Origin: Flagellimonas pacifica
GTDB lineage: Bacteria; Bacteroidota; Bacteroidia; Flavobacteriales; Flavobacteriaceae
NCBI RefSeq assembly: GCF_900215465.1
Contig: NZ_OBEH01000002.1
Span: 494,937 to 558,936, forward strand
Direction: 5' to 3'
Length of the DNA: 64,000 nucleotides
Shown: piece by piece, positions 33,296 through 41,452 of the stretch
How the letters are laid out: the number at the start of each line of letters is the position of its first letter
Position numbering within the stretch: the first letter of the stretch is position 1
Notes under the pieces: generated by a model
The model's database searches: none
What the model was told of the DNA's origin: nothing
Seen by the model: the letters and a program-made list of their open reading frames with translations, nothing else
Translations under genes and position numbers: made by a program

Positions 33296-34783
33296 TTAAT
33301 ACTTAGCACTCTTTCCGTTGGTCTTTGTCCTAAGAATGAAGGCCCTTAAGTCGTCATTGGCCTTTTTTAAATCTTCTCTTCGCAAATACATCATATGTCC
33401 ACTTCTATACCCTTTAAAATCAAATCGGTCTTTCATTCGTCCACTTGGGTCCACTTGCCACATGGTGTATTTGGCGTTGAAATAGGTTGTGGCACCATCA
33501 TAGTAGCCAGATTGCACCAAAACATTCAAATAGGGATTTTGTGCCATTGCCTGCCTCAAGTTATCCCTTGTATTATCATCTTCATTGTTCCAGGGATGTA
33601 CTGGGCCGAACATGTTGTATTTGATATCCGTTTTGAACTTTAATTCTTCCTGCAGATAATAGTTAATGGCAGGAGTAAAGCTATGTAACCAAGAGGTGAG
33701 TTCGGCGGAATAATCGGGGCCTTCTCCAAAAAGCTGTCTGTCGATTCCCAAATAGCGGCTATCCAACCTTCCCACGTTGTAACCACCGTTATTCTTCAAC
33801 AAATTTTTCCAAAAGAATTGTGTAGGTACGTCCAAATTATGGTCTAGGATATCTTTTTCTTTCAACCCAGAGTAATAGGCCATTTTTTTGGCTACGCTTT
33901 GGCGTTCTGCGTCAGAAATAAAACCACCTTTTGCAATTGCAGGAACCAGTGTGTTGATTGTATATGCTTCAGATTCTGGTAAAACATCCAAAAGATCCTT
34001 GTTTTGCAATTCCGAAGGTAATGCTTTGTGATGCCATGCGGCGGCAGTATAATAGGGTAGGTTCAAAGCACTTGAAACGGGTCCACCAACACGAATTACT
34101 TTGTAATCTGCTGGAGATACCATAATTACACCATTTAAATACATCCATTGTTGGTTCTGCAATGCTAAAGAAAGTCCCATAACTCTGGTACCACCATAAC
34201 TTTCCCCAATAATATATTTGGGAGAACGCCAGCGGTTGTTTCTGGTCATAAAAGTATTCAGCCATTCTGCCAAATATTTCACATCAGCATTGATTCCAAA
34301 GAATTTATTGCGGTCCACTTTGTCACCTGTCTCAGGAATGGTTCGTGAATATCCGGTGTTGGCCGGATTTACATAAACAATGTCAGTAACATCCAACACG
34401 GAATAGGGGTTGTGTTTTACCCCATATGGTTGTACGGGATAACCCTCGTCATCAATCTTTAGAATTCGTGGACCTGTGTAGGCAAGGTGCATCCAAACAG
34501 AACCGGAACCTGGACCTCCGTTAAAGGAGATCAACAAAGGACGCTCTGCTCTGTTTTTTACATTATTTCTGGTGTAATAGGTGTAATGTAGAGAGGCAAT
34601 TGGTTCTCCCATTTCATCCCATACAGGTTGAGTTCCTGTTTTTGCGGTATAAGCAATATTTGCACCATTAATGGTAACACTATGTTGAGTAGTGATTGTA
34701 GTATCAATTGGTAATTTTCTATTTTGTGCTAGGGTAATAGAACTGCACATAATCATGCAGAGCATAAATTGGATTTTTTTCAT
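33296..34783 (-). CDS. Exported S10 family serine carboxypeptidase
   Basis: The 495-aa protein has a signal peptide (~1-19, SSITLAQ). The S10 motifs are NGGPGSGSVWMHL (~88-100, substrate carboxylate site), the nucleophile elbow GESYGG (Ser195), the Asp in LVQSGYYDGATT (~430) and the His in KGYRSGHMMYL (~470). The enzyme should remove C-terminal residues from peptides in the periplasm or outside. It lies 42 bp after the aldo/keto reductase gene and 24 bp before the AhpD-like gene. Confidence 0.93.
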   Translation of the reverse strand: MKKIQFMLCMIMCSSITLAQNRKLPIDTTITTQHSVTINGANIAYTAKTGTQPVWDEMGEPIASLHYTYYTRNNVKNRAERPLLISFNGGPGSGSVWMHLAYTGPRILKIDDEGYPVQPYGVKHNPYSVLDVTDIVYVNPANTGYSRTIPETGDKVDRNKFFGINADVKYLAEWLNTFMTRNNRWRSPKYIIGESYGGTRVMGLSLALQNQQWMYLNGVIMVSPADYKVIRVGGPVSSALNLPYYTAAAWHHKALPSELQNKDLLDVLPESEAYTINTLVPAIAKGGFISDAERQSVAKKMAYYSGLKEKDILDHNLDVPTQFFWKNLLKNNGGYNVGRLDSRYLGIDRQLFGEGPDYSAELTSWLHSFTPAINYYLQEELKFKTDIKYNMFGPVHPWNNEDDNTRDNLRQAMAQNPYLNVLVQSGYYDGATTYFNAKYTMWQVDPSGRMKDRFDFKGYRSGHMMYLRREDLKKANDDLRAFILRTKTNGKSAKY

Positions 34784-34825
34784 TTTATATTGAATTAGTC
34801 AGATTCGTATTATTTTGATTGTTGT

Positions 34826-35842
34826 CTATTTTAGAATAGATTCTATTTTGGCTAGTTCCTCCTTGGTAAAAGCAAGGTTGTCTAAAGTTTTTATGTTGTC
34901 CAATAGCTGTTCCGTTCTGCTCGCACCTATCAAAACAGTGGTGATACGCTCGTCTTTTAGAACCCAAGCTAATGCCATTTGAGCCAAACTCTGGTTTCTT
35001 GAGTTGGCAATGGCATCCAATTTTTCGACCTTTTGCAAAAGCTCAGGGGTAATATGGTCAGATTTTAGATAACGGGCATCTTTCGCCGCTCTAGAATTTT
35101 TTGGAATTCCTTTTAAGTATTTATTGGTCAGTATTCCCTGTTCCAAGGGCGAAAACGGGATGGAACCAATGCCTTTTTCACCTAAGACATCAAGAAGGCC
35201 ATTTTCTATCCATCTGTCCATCATGTTATATCTTGGTTGGTGGATGAGAAGGGGAGTGCCAAGGTTTTTTAGAATCTCATAGGCTTTAGAAGTATCTTCT
35301 GCATTGTACTGCGATATTCCCACATATAAGGCTTTCCCTTGTTGAACGATATGGTGCAGGGCTCCCATGGTTTCTTCCAATGGAGTATCTGGATCAGGCC
35401 TATGATGATAAAATATATCAACATAATCTATGCCCATCCTAGTAAGACTTTGGTCAAGACTAGCAATTAAGTACTTTCTGGAGCCAAAATTACCATAAGG
35501 ACCGGGCCACATATCCCATCCAGCCTTTGTGGAAACAATTAATTCATCTCTATAATTTTTGAAATCCTTATTGAAGAGTCGTCCAAAGTTATCTTCAGCA
35601 GCTCCATAAGGAGGGCCATAATTATTTGCCAAATCAAAATGGGTAATCCCATGGTCAAAAGCTGTCCTCAAAATTTGACGGGCATTTTGAAAATCGTTTG
35701 TATGACCAAAATTATGCCACAAGCCAAGTGATATAAGGGGGAGTAGAAGCCCAGAGTTGCCACATCGACGATATTGCATTTTATCATACCTAGCTTCGTT
35801 GGGACGGTAATTTTCTATCCCAAAGGAATCATTTAAAGCCAT
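34826..35842 (-). CDS. Aldo/keto reductase (YghZ-like)
   Basis: The 338-aa protein is an NADPH-dependent aldo/keto reductase with FDLANNYGPPYGAAEDNFG (Asp and Tyr of the tetrad), the catalytic Lys in VSTKAGWDMW, the His pair in IFYHHRPDPDTP, and the NADP site VLIGASRTEQLLDN near the end. The N-terminus (RRCGNSGLLLPLISLGLW) matches the YghZ/L-glyceraldehyde-3-phosphate reductase branch. Cytoplasmic. It leads the run with S10, AhpD-like and DUF5009 genes and diverges from the Gfo/Idh/MocA gene. Confidence 0.93.
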   Translation of the reverse strand: MALNDSFGIENYRPNEARYDKMQYRRCGNSGLLLPLISLGLWHNFGHTNDFQNARQILRTAFDHGITHFDLANNYGPPYGAAEDNFGRLFNKDFKNYRDELIVSTKAGWDMWPGPYGNFGSRKYLIASLDQSLTRMGIDYVDIFYHHRPDPDTPLEETMGALHHIVQQGKALYVGISQYNAEDTSKAYEILKNLGTPLLIHQPRYNMMDRWIENGLLDVLGEKGIGSIPFSPLEQGILTNKYLKGIPKNSRAAKDARYLKSDHITPELLQKVEKLDAIANSRNQSLAQMALAWVLKDERITTVLIGASRTEQLLDNIKTLDNLAFTKEELAKIESILK

Positions 35843-36019
35843 AATAAATCTAAGTATTGTTTTTTCAGAGAACTAAATTTATCACATTTCAATATAGATA
35901 TTCAGGTTTTGAGGATTTTAACTTAAATTTTTGATAATTCCAGGTCATGAAAATGTATCTTCAATGGTACTCTCTAGCAGATCAAGTTTCAAATTTAAGT
36001 GAAGCCTAAAACTTTAAAC

Positions 36020-37156
36020 ATGGGTAAGTTTTCTAGACGGAATTTTAATGCCACTCTTGCAAAGGGAACCGGGGCTGCTGCCTTAATGTCGATATCTCCG
36101 TTAGTATGTGCCATGGGAACCAATAAGAAGAAAAAGAAGTTGGGAATTGCACTTGTAGGCCTCGGAAGTTATAGTACCTATCAATTAGCGCCGGCACTTT
36201 TGGAAACTGAATATTGTTATTTGGCAGGGATTGTTACAGGAACTCCGGCCAAAGAGCAGATTTGGGCCAATAAATATGATATTCCCAAGGAGAATATTTA
36301 CAATTACCAGAATTTTGATAATATCACTAACAATGTATCTATAGATATTGTATATGTGGTTTTGCCCAATAGCATGCATGCCGATTTTTCTATACGCGCC
36401 GCCAATGCAGGAAAACATGTTATTTGTGAAAAACCAATGGCGATGAATGTAAAAGAGTGTGATGCGATAATTAAGGCATGTAAGGACAATGGCGTAAAAC
36501 TGGGTATTGGCTACCGATTACATTCTGAACCGTACACGCAAGAGGTAAAGCGTTTTGTAAGGGAGAAAACATTTGGAAGCATCAATTATATTTCCGCGGA
36601 TGCAGGCTATCGATCTATGTCCAACCCGGAGCAATGGAGATTGGACAAGAAGTTGTCCGGAGGAGGCGCTTTGATGAATATGGGAGTTTATGCCATTCAA
36701 AGTGTTATTTATGGAACCGGGGAGAACCCTACTTCGGTATCCGCACAAGAATATAGTACCCGTCCAGACTATTTTAAAGAAACGGATGAAACCATTACTG
36801 CACAATTTGAATTTGAAAGTGGAGTAGTGGGGAGTATTATGACTTCGCACAATGTAAGTGGCAATCGGCTTTTTGCTTCATGTGAGCGCGGTTGGTTTGA
36901 GTTGGACCCGGCAAGCACCTATATTCCATTGGCCGGGAGAACTTCGAACGGTAAGTTGGACTTCCCGCAGGAGAGTCAACAAAAATTGCAGGTGGATGAT
37001 TTTGCCAAACATATTTTATTCAATCAACCCAACAAGGCTCCAGGGGAAATGGGCAAACGGGACATGATTATTGTTGAGGCCATATATGAATCCATTGCAC
37101 AAGGAGGAAAGAAAATACCGTTGGATTTTCCTGAAAACTATGGTTTTGGAGGTTAG
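36020..37156 (+). CDS. Tat-exported Gfo/Idh/MocA family oxidoreductase
   Basis: I choose the ATG at 36020; the frame begins at a GTG 21 bp upstream. The 378-aa protein starts with a twin-arginine signal (KFSRRNFNATLAKGTGAAAL), so the folded, cofactor-loaded enzyme is probably exported. The NAD(P) site is LGIALVGLGSYST. The catalytic-loop motif HVICEKPMAMN carries the conserved Lys. The C-terminal half has the family alpha/beta domain (LSGGGALMNMGVYAIQSVIY). Glucose-fructose oxidoreductase-like and GH109-like members share this layout; which reaction it carries out is unknown. Divergent from the aldo/keto reductase gene, suggesting a shared sugar-oxidation context. Confidence 0.92.
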   Translation: MGKFSRRNFNATLAKGTGAAALMSISPLVCAMGTNKKKKKLGIALVGLGSYSTYQLAPALLETEYCYLAGIVTGTPAKEQIWANKYDIPKENIYNYQNFDNITNNVSIDIVYVVLPNSMHADFSIRAANAGKHVICEKPMAMNVKECDAIIKACKDNGVKLGIGYRLHSEPYTQEVKRFVREKTFGSINYISADAGYRSMSNPEQWRLDKKLSGGGALMNMGVYAIQSVIYGTGENPTSVSAQEYSTRPDYFKETDETITAQFEFESGVVGSIMTSHNVSGNRLFASCERGWFELDPASTYIPLAGRTSNGKLDFPQESQQKLQVDDFAKHILFNQPNKAPGEMGKRDMIIVEAIYESIAQGGKKIPLDFPENYGFGG

Positions 37157-37157
37157 T

Positions 37158-37185
37158 AGGCTTTTTTAAGAAGAAGGAAAAGCCT
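37158..37185. terminator. Possible bidirectional terminator between convergent genes
   Basis: AGGCTTTT (37158-37165) pairs with AAAAGCCT (37178-37185) with a 12-nt loop, in the 35-bp gap between the oxidoreductase and TIGR02757 genes. The following T-runs are short on both strands, so support is moderate. Confidence 0.45.
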
Positions 37186-37191
37186 TAAAAC

Positions 37192-37956
37192 TTAGAATTT
37201 CTCAAAAACACCCAATCCAAACAAAGCAAAATCGTATTTAACGGGATCTAATGAATCCAACTTTCTTAGATTTTTGTCTAGCTCAGCCAGTGCCTTGGCA
37301 TCATTCTGTTTTCGTTGCAGCAATTTGAGTTTTCTGGCCACATTTCCAGAATGCACATCCAAAGGACAGGAAAGTTGACTTGGGTTTAAACTTTTCCATA
37401 GGCCAAAATCCACTCCTGTGCTGTTGTCCCTTACCATCCACCTCAAAAACATATTAATACGTTTGGCGGCAGAACCTTTTATAGGGTCAGAGACATGTTT
37501 TTGGGTTCTTTGTAAATGGGGCAGTTCAAAAAAGACCTTCTTTAATTCGGTAATTGCTGGTTGTAGTGAATCTTCGCCTTGGTATTTGGCGAAGATAGAC
37601 TCCAATCCTCCATGATTATGATAGATGTTCTTTAAGCTTTGCACAAAATATTGAAGATCCATTCCATTAAAGGTCCTGTGTACAAAAGGGAGCAATTTCT
37701 CCAAATCCGTTTCTGAATGGTTAGCAATAAAGTCATGTGGAGCATTGTCCAGCAGTTCCATTAGGCGTATAGCATTATTTATAATACTCTTTCTGTTGCC
37801 CCAAGCTATAGTGGCAGTTAAAAAACCACTGATTTCTATATCTTCTTTTTTGGAAAATTGATGTGGGACTTGAATAGGATCATCTTCCAAAAACTTGGGA
37901 TGATTGTACTGAACAACTTTTTCATCTAGAAAAACCTTTAGTTCTGCCTTGGTCAT
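37192..37956 (-). CDS. TIGR02757 family protein
   Basis: The 254-aa protein matches the TIGR02757 family of small helical proteins, with recognisable blocks FLTATIAWGNRKSIINNA, HRTFNGMDLQYFVQSLK, KGSAAKRINMFLRWMVR and CPLDVHSGNVARKLKLL. The HxGNVARKL stretch with helical repeats recalls HhH-type DNA-binding folds, which hints at nucleic-acid work, but function is undetermined. Its stop lies 9 bp upstream of nothing on its own strand; the LolD-like gene is 9 bp before its start, so the two are probably co-transcribed. Confidence 0.88.
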   Translation of the reverse strand: MTKAELKVFLDEKVVQYNHPKFLEDDPIQVPHQFSKKEDIEISGFLTATIAWGNRKSIINNAIRLMELLDNAPHDFIANHSETDLEKLLPFVHRTFNGMDLQYFVQSLKNIYHNHGGLESIFAKYQGEDSLQPAITELKKVFFELPHLQRTQKHVSDPIKGSAAKRINMFLRWMVRDNSTGVDFGLWKSLNPSQLSCPLDVHSGNVARKLKLLQRKQNDAKALAELDKNLRKLDSLDPVKYDFALFGLGVFEKF

Positions 37957-37965
37957 GGTTCAATT

Positions 37966-38628
37966 TCAAGAAACGATCAATCCATCTACCATGGTCAATT
38001 TACGATCGGCCATATTGGCCAATTCCATGTTGTGAGTGACCAAAACAAAGGTTTGTCCAAACTCATCACGTAGCTGAAAGAAAAGTTTATGGAGGTTATC
38101 CGCGCTTTCAGAATCTAAATTGCCACTGGGCTCATCCGCCAAAATTACGGAGGGGTTGTTAATAAGGGAACGGGCCACTGCAACTCGTTGCTGCTCTCCA
38201 CCAGATAGTGCATTGGGCTTATGATCACAACGATCTTTGAGTCCCAAAAAATCCAAAAGTTCTTTAGCTCGTTTCTCAGTTTCTCCTTTGGGTGTTTTTT
38301 TTATAAAAGCAGGAATACAAACATTTTCAAGAGCTGTGAATTCTGGTAATAGCTGATGAAACTGAAAAATAAATCCAATATGTTGATTTCTGAATTGGGC
38401 CAAAGCTTTTTCCTTTAGCTGCATTACGTCAATATCGTTAACCAATAAAGAGCAATCATTGGAGTTTGTAGGTGAATCCAAAGTGCCCAAAATCTGTAAT
38501 AAGGTGGTTTTTCCAGCTCCCGACGCACCAACAATGGAGACTACTTCTTTCTTTTGTATTTCTAGATCCACTCCTTTTAATACCTGGAGTTTTCCGTATT
38601 TTTTCTGAATGTTTAAAGCTTTGATCAT
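37966..38628 (-). CDS. lolD: LolD-like ABC transporter ATP-binding protein
   Basis: The 220-aa protein is a complete MacB/LolD-type ATPase: Walker [12 protein letters not shown] (~33-43), Q-loop [21 protein letters not shown], signature [12 protein letters not shown], Walker [13 protein letters not shown] and the H-loop LVTHN. In lipoprotein export, LolD powers release of lipoproteins from the inner membrane with LolC/E. No LolC/E partner is adjacent, which is common in flavobacteria. The symbol rests on family resemblance. TIGR02757 follows after 9 bp. Confidence 0.85.
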   Translation of the reverse strand: MIKALNIQKKYGKLQVLKGVDLEIQKKEVVSIVGASGAGKTTLLQILGTLDSPTNSNDCSLLVNDIDVMQLKEKALAQFRNQHIGFIFQFHQLLPEFTALENVCIPAFIKKTPKGETEKRAKELLDFLGLKDRCDHKPNALSGGEQQRVAVARSLINNPSVILADEPSGNLDSESADNLHKLFFQLRDEFGQTFVLVTHNMELANMADRKLTMVDGLIVS

Positions 38629-38785
38629 TAAAAAATGCTTTACGGGGTGAAAGTAATCATATCTATTGAGCAGACAAAAATCAACATTTTAAATAAAGGT
38701 TTCGGTCAATATCCCGACTTTTAATTGCATTTAATCAAAACCATGGTTGTAGAATCAACATCTTTGGTTTACTTTACATTTACAA

Positions 38786-39346
38786 ATGGATAATCAAAAC
38801 AATTCGAATTTGGAAACTGCTATTTTTGCAGGTGGATGCTTTTGGTGTACTGAGGCTGTTTTTCAACGACTTAACGGTGTTATTGAGGTAAAATCTGGAT
38901 ATACCGGTGGAACCATCAAAAATCCGGCCTATCGTGAGATATGTACAGGGCGTACAGGACATGCCGAGGCCATTCAAATTATATTTGATTCCAAAAAAAT
39001 CTCATTTAACGAGTTGCTCGAAGTATTTTTTGCTACCCATGATCCTACAACACTAAATCGACAAGGTAATGATGTAGGCACACAGTACAGGAGCGAAATT
39101 TTCTACACCAATCCGGTACAAAAAGAACAGGCAGAACAGTTTATTACATTGTTGGAAAAAGAAAAAATCTTTCTGTCTCCTATTGTTACCGCTGTTTCTG
39201 AAGCGCAACTTTTTTATGTGGCGGAGGAAGAGCATCATAATTATTACAATGATCATCAGTCACAACCATATTGTCAAGTTATTATTGACCCAAAGATTAA
39301 AAAGCTGAACAAGCATTTTTCAAATAAGCTAAACACTATAAAATAG
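38786..39346 (+). CDS. msrA: Peptide-methionine (S)-S-oxide reductase
   Basis: The 186-aa protein has the active-site motif GGCFWCTEAVF (catalytic Cys18, nearby Cys21) and downstream GYTGGTIKNPAY, HAEAIQI, FFATHDPTTLNRQGNDVGTQYRS, all standard for MsrA. It reduces the S-epimer of methionine sulfoxide in proteins, with thioredoxin. No MsrB domain is fused. folE follows after only 3 bp, so the two form an operon, although their functions are not obviously connected. Confidence 0.96.
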   Translation: MDNQNNSNLETAIFAGGCFWCTEAVFQRLNGVIEVKSGYTGGTIKNPAYREICTGRTGHAEAIQIIFDSKKISFNELLEVFFATHDPTTLNRQGNDVGTQYRSEIFYTNPVQKEQAEQFITLLEKEKIFLSPIVTAVSEAQLFYVAEEEHHNYYNDHQSQPYCQVIIDPKIKKLNKHFSNKLNTIK

Positions 39347-39349
39347 CCC

Positions 39350-39949
39350 ATGGCACCATATCAAAACTTAGAAGAGTACAATATCAATGTCACCAATGAG
39401 GTAAAGGACCGTTTTTCTAAGATTATCGATGAAATAGGGGAGGACGTTAATCGCGAAGGATTGCAAAAGACCCCAGAACGCGCGGCCAAGGCCATGTTGT
39501 TCCTTACACAAGGATATCGTCAAGATGCTGAAGAAATTCTAAAAAGCGCAATGTTCAAAGAAGATTATGACGATATGGTGATTATCAAGGATATTGAAGT
39601 GTATTCACTTTGTGAACACCATATGCTTCCTTTTTTTGGCAAGGCCCATATTGCTTATATTCCTAACGGACATATTGTGGGATTGAGCAAAATACCGCGT
39701 ATTGTGGATGTTTTTGCACGGAGGTTGCAAGTGCAGGAACGTTTAACGCATGATATTCTGGAATGTATCAATGACACTTTGAAACCTCAAGGCGTAGCTG
39801 TTGTTATTGAAGCTTCGCATATGTGTATGATGATGCGCGGGGTGCAAAAACAAAATTCGGTGACCACAACTTCGGGATTCAGGGGTCAATTTGAAAAAAT
39901 TGAAACCCGCAACGAATTTTTGAAACTGATCAGTTCCGATTTGTCGTAG
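39350..39949 (+). CDS. folE: GTP cyclohydrolase I
   Basis: The 199-aa protein is a type I enzyme that converts GTP to dihydroneopterin triphosphate at the start of folate/pterin synthesis. Diagnostic blocks are [20 protein letters not shown] (zinc Cys/His ligands), [20 protein letters not shown], and [17 protein letters not shown] with the third zinc Cys and the Arg of the active site. Length and motif order are normal. It is 3 bp after msrA and 40 bp before the small membrane protein gene. Confidence 0.97.
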   Translation: MAPYQNLEEYNINVTNEVKDRFSKIIDEIGEDVNREGLQKTPERAAKAMLFLTQGYRQDAEEILKSAMFKEDYDDMVIIKDIEVYSLCEHHMLPFFGKAHIAYIPNGHIVGLSKIPRIVDVFARRLQVQERLTHDILECINDTLKPQGVAVVIEASHMCMMMRGVQKQNSVTTTSGFRGQFEKIETRNEFLKLISSDLS

Positions 39950-39989
39950 GCAATTTTTTCGTCTCGTTCGTATTTCCTATTTTTCCTCA

Positions 39990-40271
39990 ATGACAAAAGA
40001 AAAAGACCCAAAGTACAAGTATCTCCTTTTAGGCCTCCTTTTTGATGGCGTGGGAATGTTATCCTTTGCCATTCCAGGAATAGGTGAGTTCTCCGATGTT
40101 ATCTGGGCCCCTATGGCCGGATGGCTAATGACTAGAATGTACAAGGGGAAAATAGGGCAAATAGCTGGAGTTGTGACTTTTGTTGAAGAGCTTGTTCCGG
40201 GGTTGGATTTTATACCTTCTTTTACCTTGATGTGGATTTATACTTATTTGCTTCCAAAAAATAAAAAATAA
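39990..40271 (+). CDS. Small conserved membrane protein of unknown function
   Basis: The 93-aa protein has two or three membrane segments (YLLLGLLFDGVGMLSFAIPG; SDVIWAPMAGWLM; IPSFTLMWIYTYLL). It carries a charged N-terminus (MTKEKDPKYK) and conserved-looking IPGIGEFSDVIWAPMAGW and TFVEELVPGLDFIPSFT. Similar ~90-aa proteins occur in flavobacteria. Function unknown. Its stop codon touches the terminator hairpin. Confidence 0.75.
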   Translation: MTKEKDPKYKYLLLGLLFDGVGMLSFAIPGIGEFSDVIWAPMAGWLMTRMYKGKIGQIAGVVTFVEELVPGLDFIPSFTLMWIYTYLLPKNKK

Positions 40272-40296
40272 AGAACGCCGCTACTGCGGCGTTCTT
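40271..40296. terminator. Terminator between folE unit and the metal-uptake operon
   Basis: A perfect 11-bp stem (AAGAACGCCGC, 40271-40281; GCGGCGTTCTT, 40286-40296) with loop TACT starts at the last base of the plus-strand stop codon. The minus-strand read-through has the better T-run (TATTTTTTATTT), so it may serve transcripts of both directions. Confidence 0.75.
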
Positions 40297-40474
40297 ACTA
40301 ACTAAAATCTAAAATTGCTGTAAAAGCATAATCATACTGACGAACTTGACAGTATTTTTTATTGATTGAATGTATTTTGAATAATGTACTTTTTATTCAA
40401 TAATCAATATTGATTTTGAAGCACAAAATGCTAAAAATCAACATAGTGAATGTCAAGAACAGAAGTAAGAAATT

Positions 40475-40807
40475 TTAAAGGATGTAAGGAGGGCCTCTTT
40501 GGAGATTAAGGCCAAGTGGCAGCGTGGAAATTAAAGAATCATTCCAAGTTGTTGTCACATAATTTGTAATGACGATAAATGCGATTTTCGGTGCAAAAAT
40601 GAGTGCGGTGGGCTTTGTATTTAACTTAGTACAAAGGTCACAGTCATAATCTGCACCGTAAACCACTTCATTACTATTATCAACTTTATTTTGGGAATGA
40701 AATTCCGTATGCGACGTGAAAACATGAAAAACAGTAAATCCCCATTGAAACAGCAACATTGCTGTTAGCAGAGAACTCAACCAAATATGTTTGTTGCGTG
40801 TTTTCAC
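40475..40807 (-). CDS. Small exported protein with CxxC motif, metal-operon 3' partner
   Basis: The 110-aa protein has an N-terminal hydrophobic export segment (~8-27). It then carries His residues (HVFTSHTEFHSQ), an isolated Cys pair C-D-L-C in GADYDCDLCTK, a second hydrophobic stretch (PKIAFIVITNYVTTT) and a C-terminal RGPPYIL tail. The first gene of this operon (43918-44220) encodes a similar design: hydrophobic start, HVYTHDD, CTICD and a SRPPPF tail. Both look like a short family of secreted metal-handling or sensor-like proteins known only from position next to metal TonB receptors. Function unproven. Last gene of the operon. Confidence 0.7.
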   Translation of the reverse strand: MKTRNKHIWLSSLLTAMLLFQWGFTVFHVFTSHTEFHSQNKVDNSNEVVYGADYDCDLCTKLNTKPTALIFAPKIAFIVITNYVTTTWNDSLISTLPLGLNLQRGPPYIL

Positions 40808-40849
40808 ATTTTTAAATTGTACAATGACAATTTTATTTTTTAATTAAGC

Positions 40850-41440
40850 TTATTCAATGGTCAAGTTAAAAGTCTGGGTAATATCAGTTTCTCCACCAGC
40901 ATCTGCAAGTGTACCATCATTAGGTTTTTTAGGCTCATGACGTAAAGTAACGGCCAAAGTTCCAGTACTGGCATCTGTGGTGGTTAAGGTAAATTTTATT
41001 CCGACGGGATTGTTGGTCGTAAATTTCTCACCTGTTTCATCAGATACATAGTCCGACTCTTTATCATCATATGTAGCAGAGGCATTGAGACTGGCACCTA
41101 AGGCAAAAAAGAATTGATGTTCAGCTGCTTCCCCTTCAATTTCCTCATTTACATTCTCAGCAGGTGTTTCGGTTTCATTCAATAGAACAACTGTTCCTGA
41201 ATATGTAGTATTTTCAGCAAGACTACCTGAGACATTAATTACTGGGGCATTTGGTCCATCTCCATCCAAGTCTTTAGAAGATAGGGTTACGGTTGTGCCA
41301 CTTGTAGGAACTAGCGTAACTGTCATAGTGGTAATGGTTTCCTCTTCGTTTACTTCTTCCGGAGTGTCGTCATCGTTTGAGCATGAGATAAAAAGTTGCC
41401 CAGTAATTAGTGCTAATGATAAGAATTTGATTGTTTTCAT
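40850..41440 (-). CDS. Periplasmic/surface lipoprotein of the metal-uptake operon
   Basis: The 196-aa protein has a lipoprotein signal with lipobox LFISC (Cys20) followed by SNDDD, an acidic linker and a beta-rich domain (~40-196). Potential metal ligands are clustered: GEAAEHQFFFALG, a run of acidic residues, and LRHEPKKPND. I recall homologues next to ZnuD-like TonB receptors in flavobacteria. A role in capturing or delivering metal is inference. It starts 12 bp after the receptor stop, in the same direction. Confidence 0.75.
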   Translation of the reverse strand: MKTIKFLSLALITGQLFISCSNDDDTPEEVNEEETITTMTVTLVPTSGTTVTLSSKDLDGDGPNAPVINVSGSLAENTTYSGTVVLLNETETPAENVNEEIEGEAAEHQFFFALGASLNASATYDDKESDYVSDETGEKFTTNNPVGIKFTLTTTDASTGTLAVTLRHEPKKPNDGTLADAGGETDITQTFNLTIE

Positions 41441-41452
41441 TTTTAATAAAGT

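Noticed and set aside
40330..40440. Loose inverted repeat ATTGATTGAAT...ATTCAATAATCAAT after the metal-uptake operon
   Set aside because: Has an internal 2-base bulge and AT-only arms; not convincing as terminator or site.
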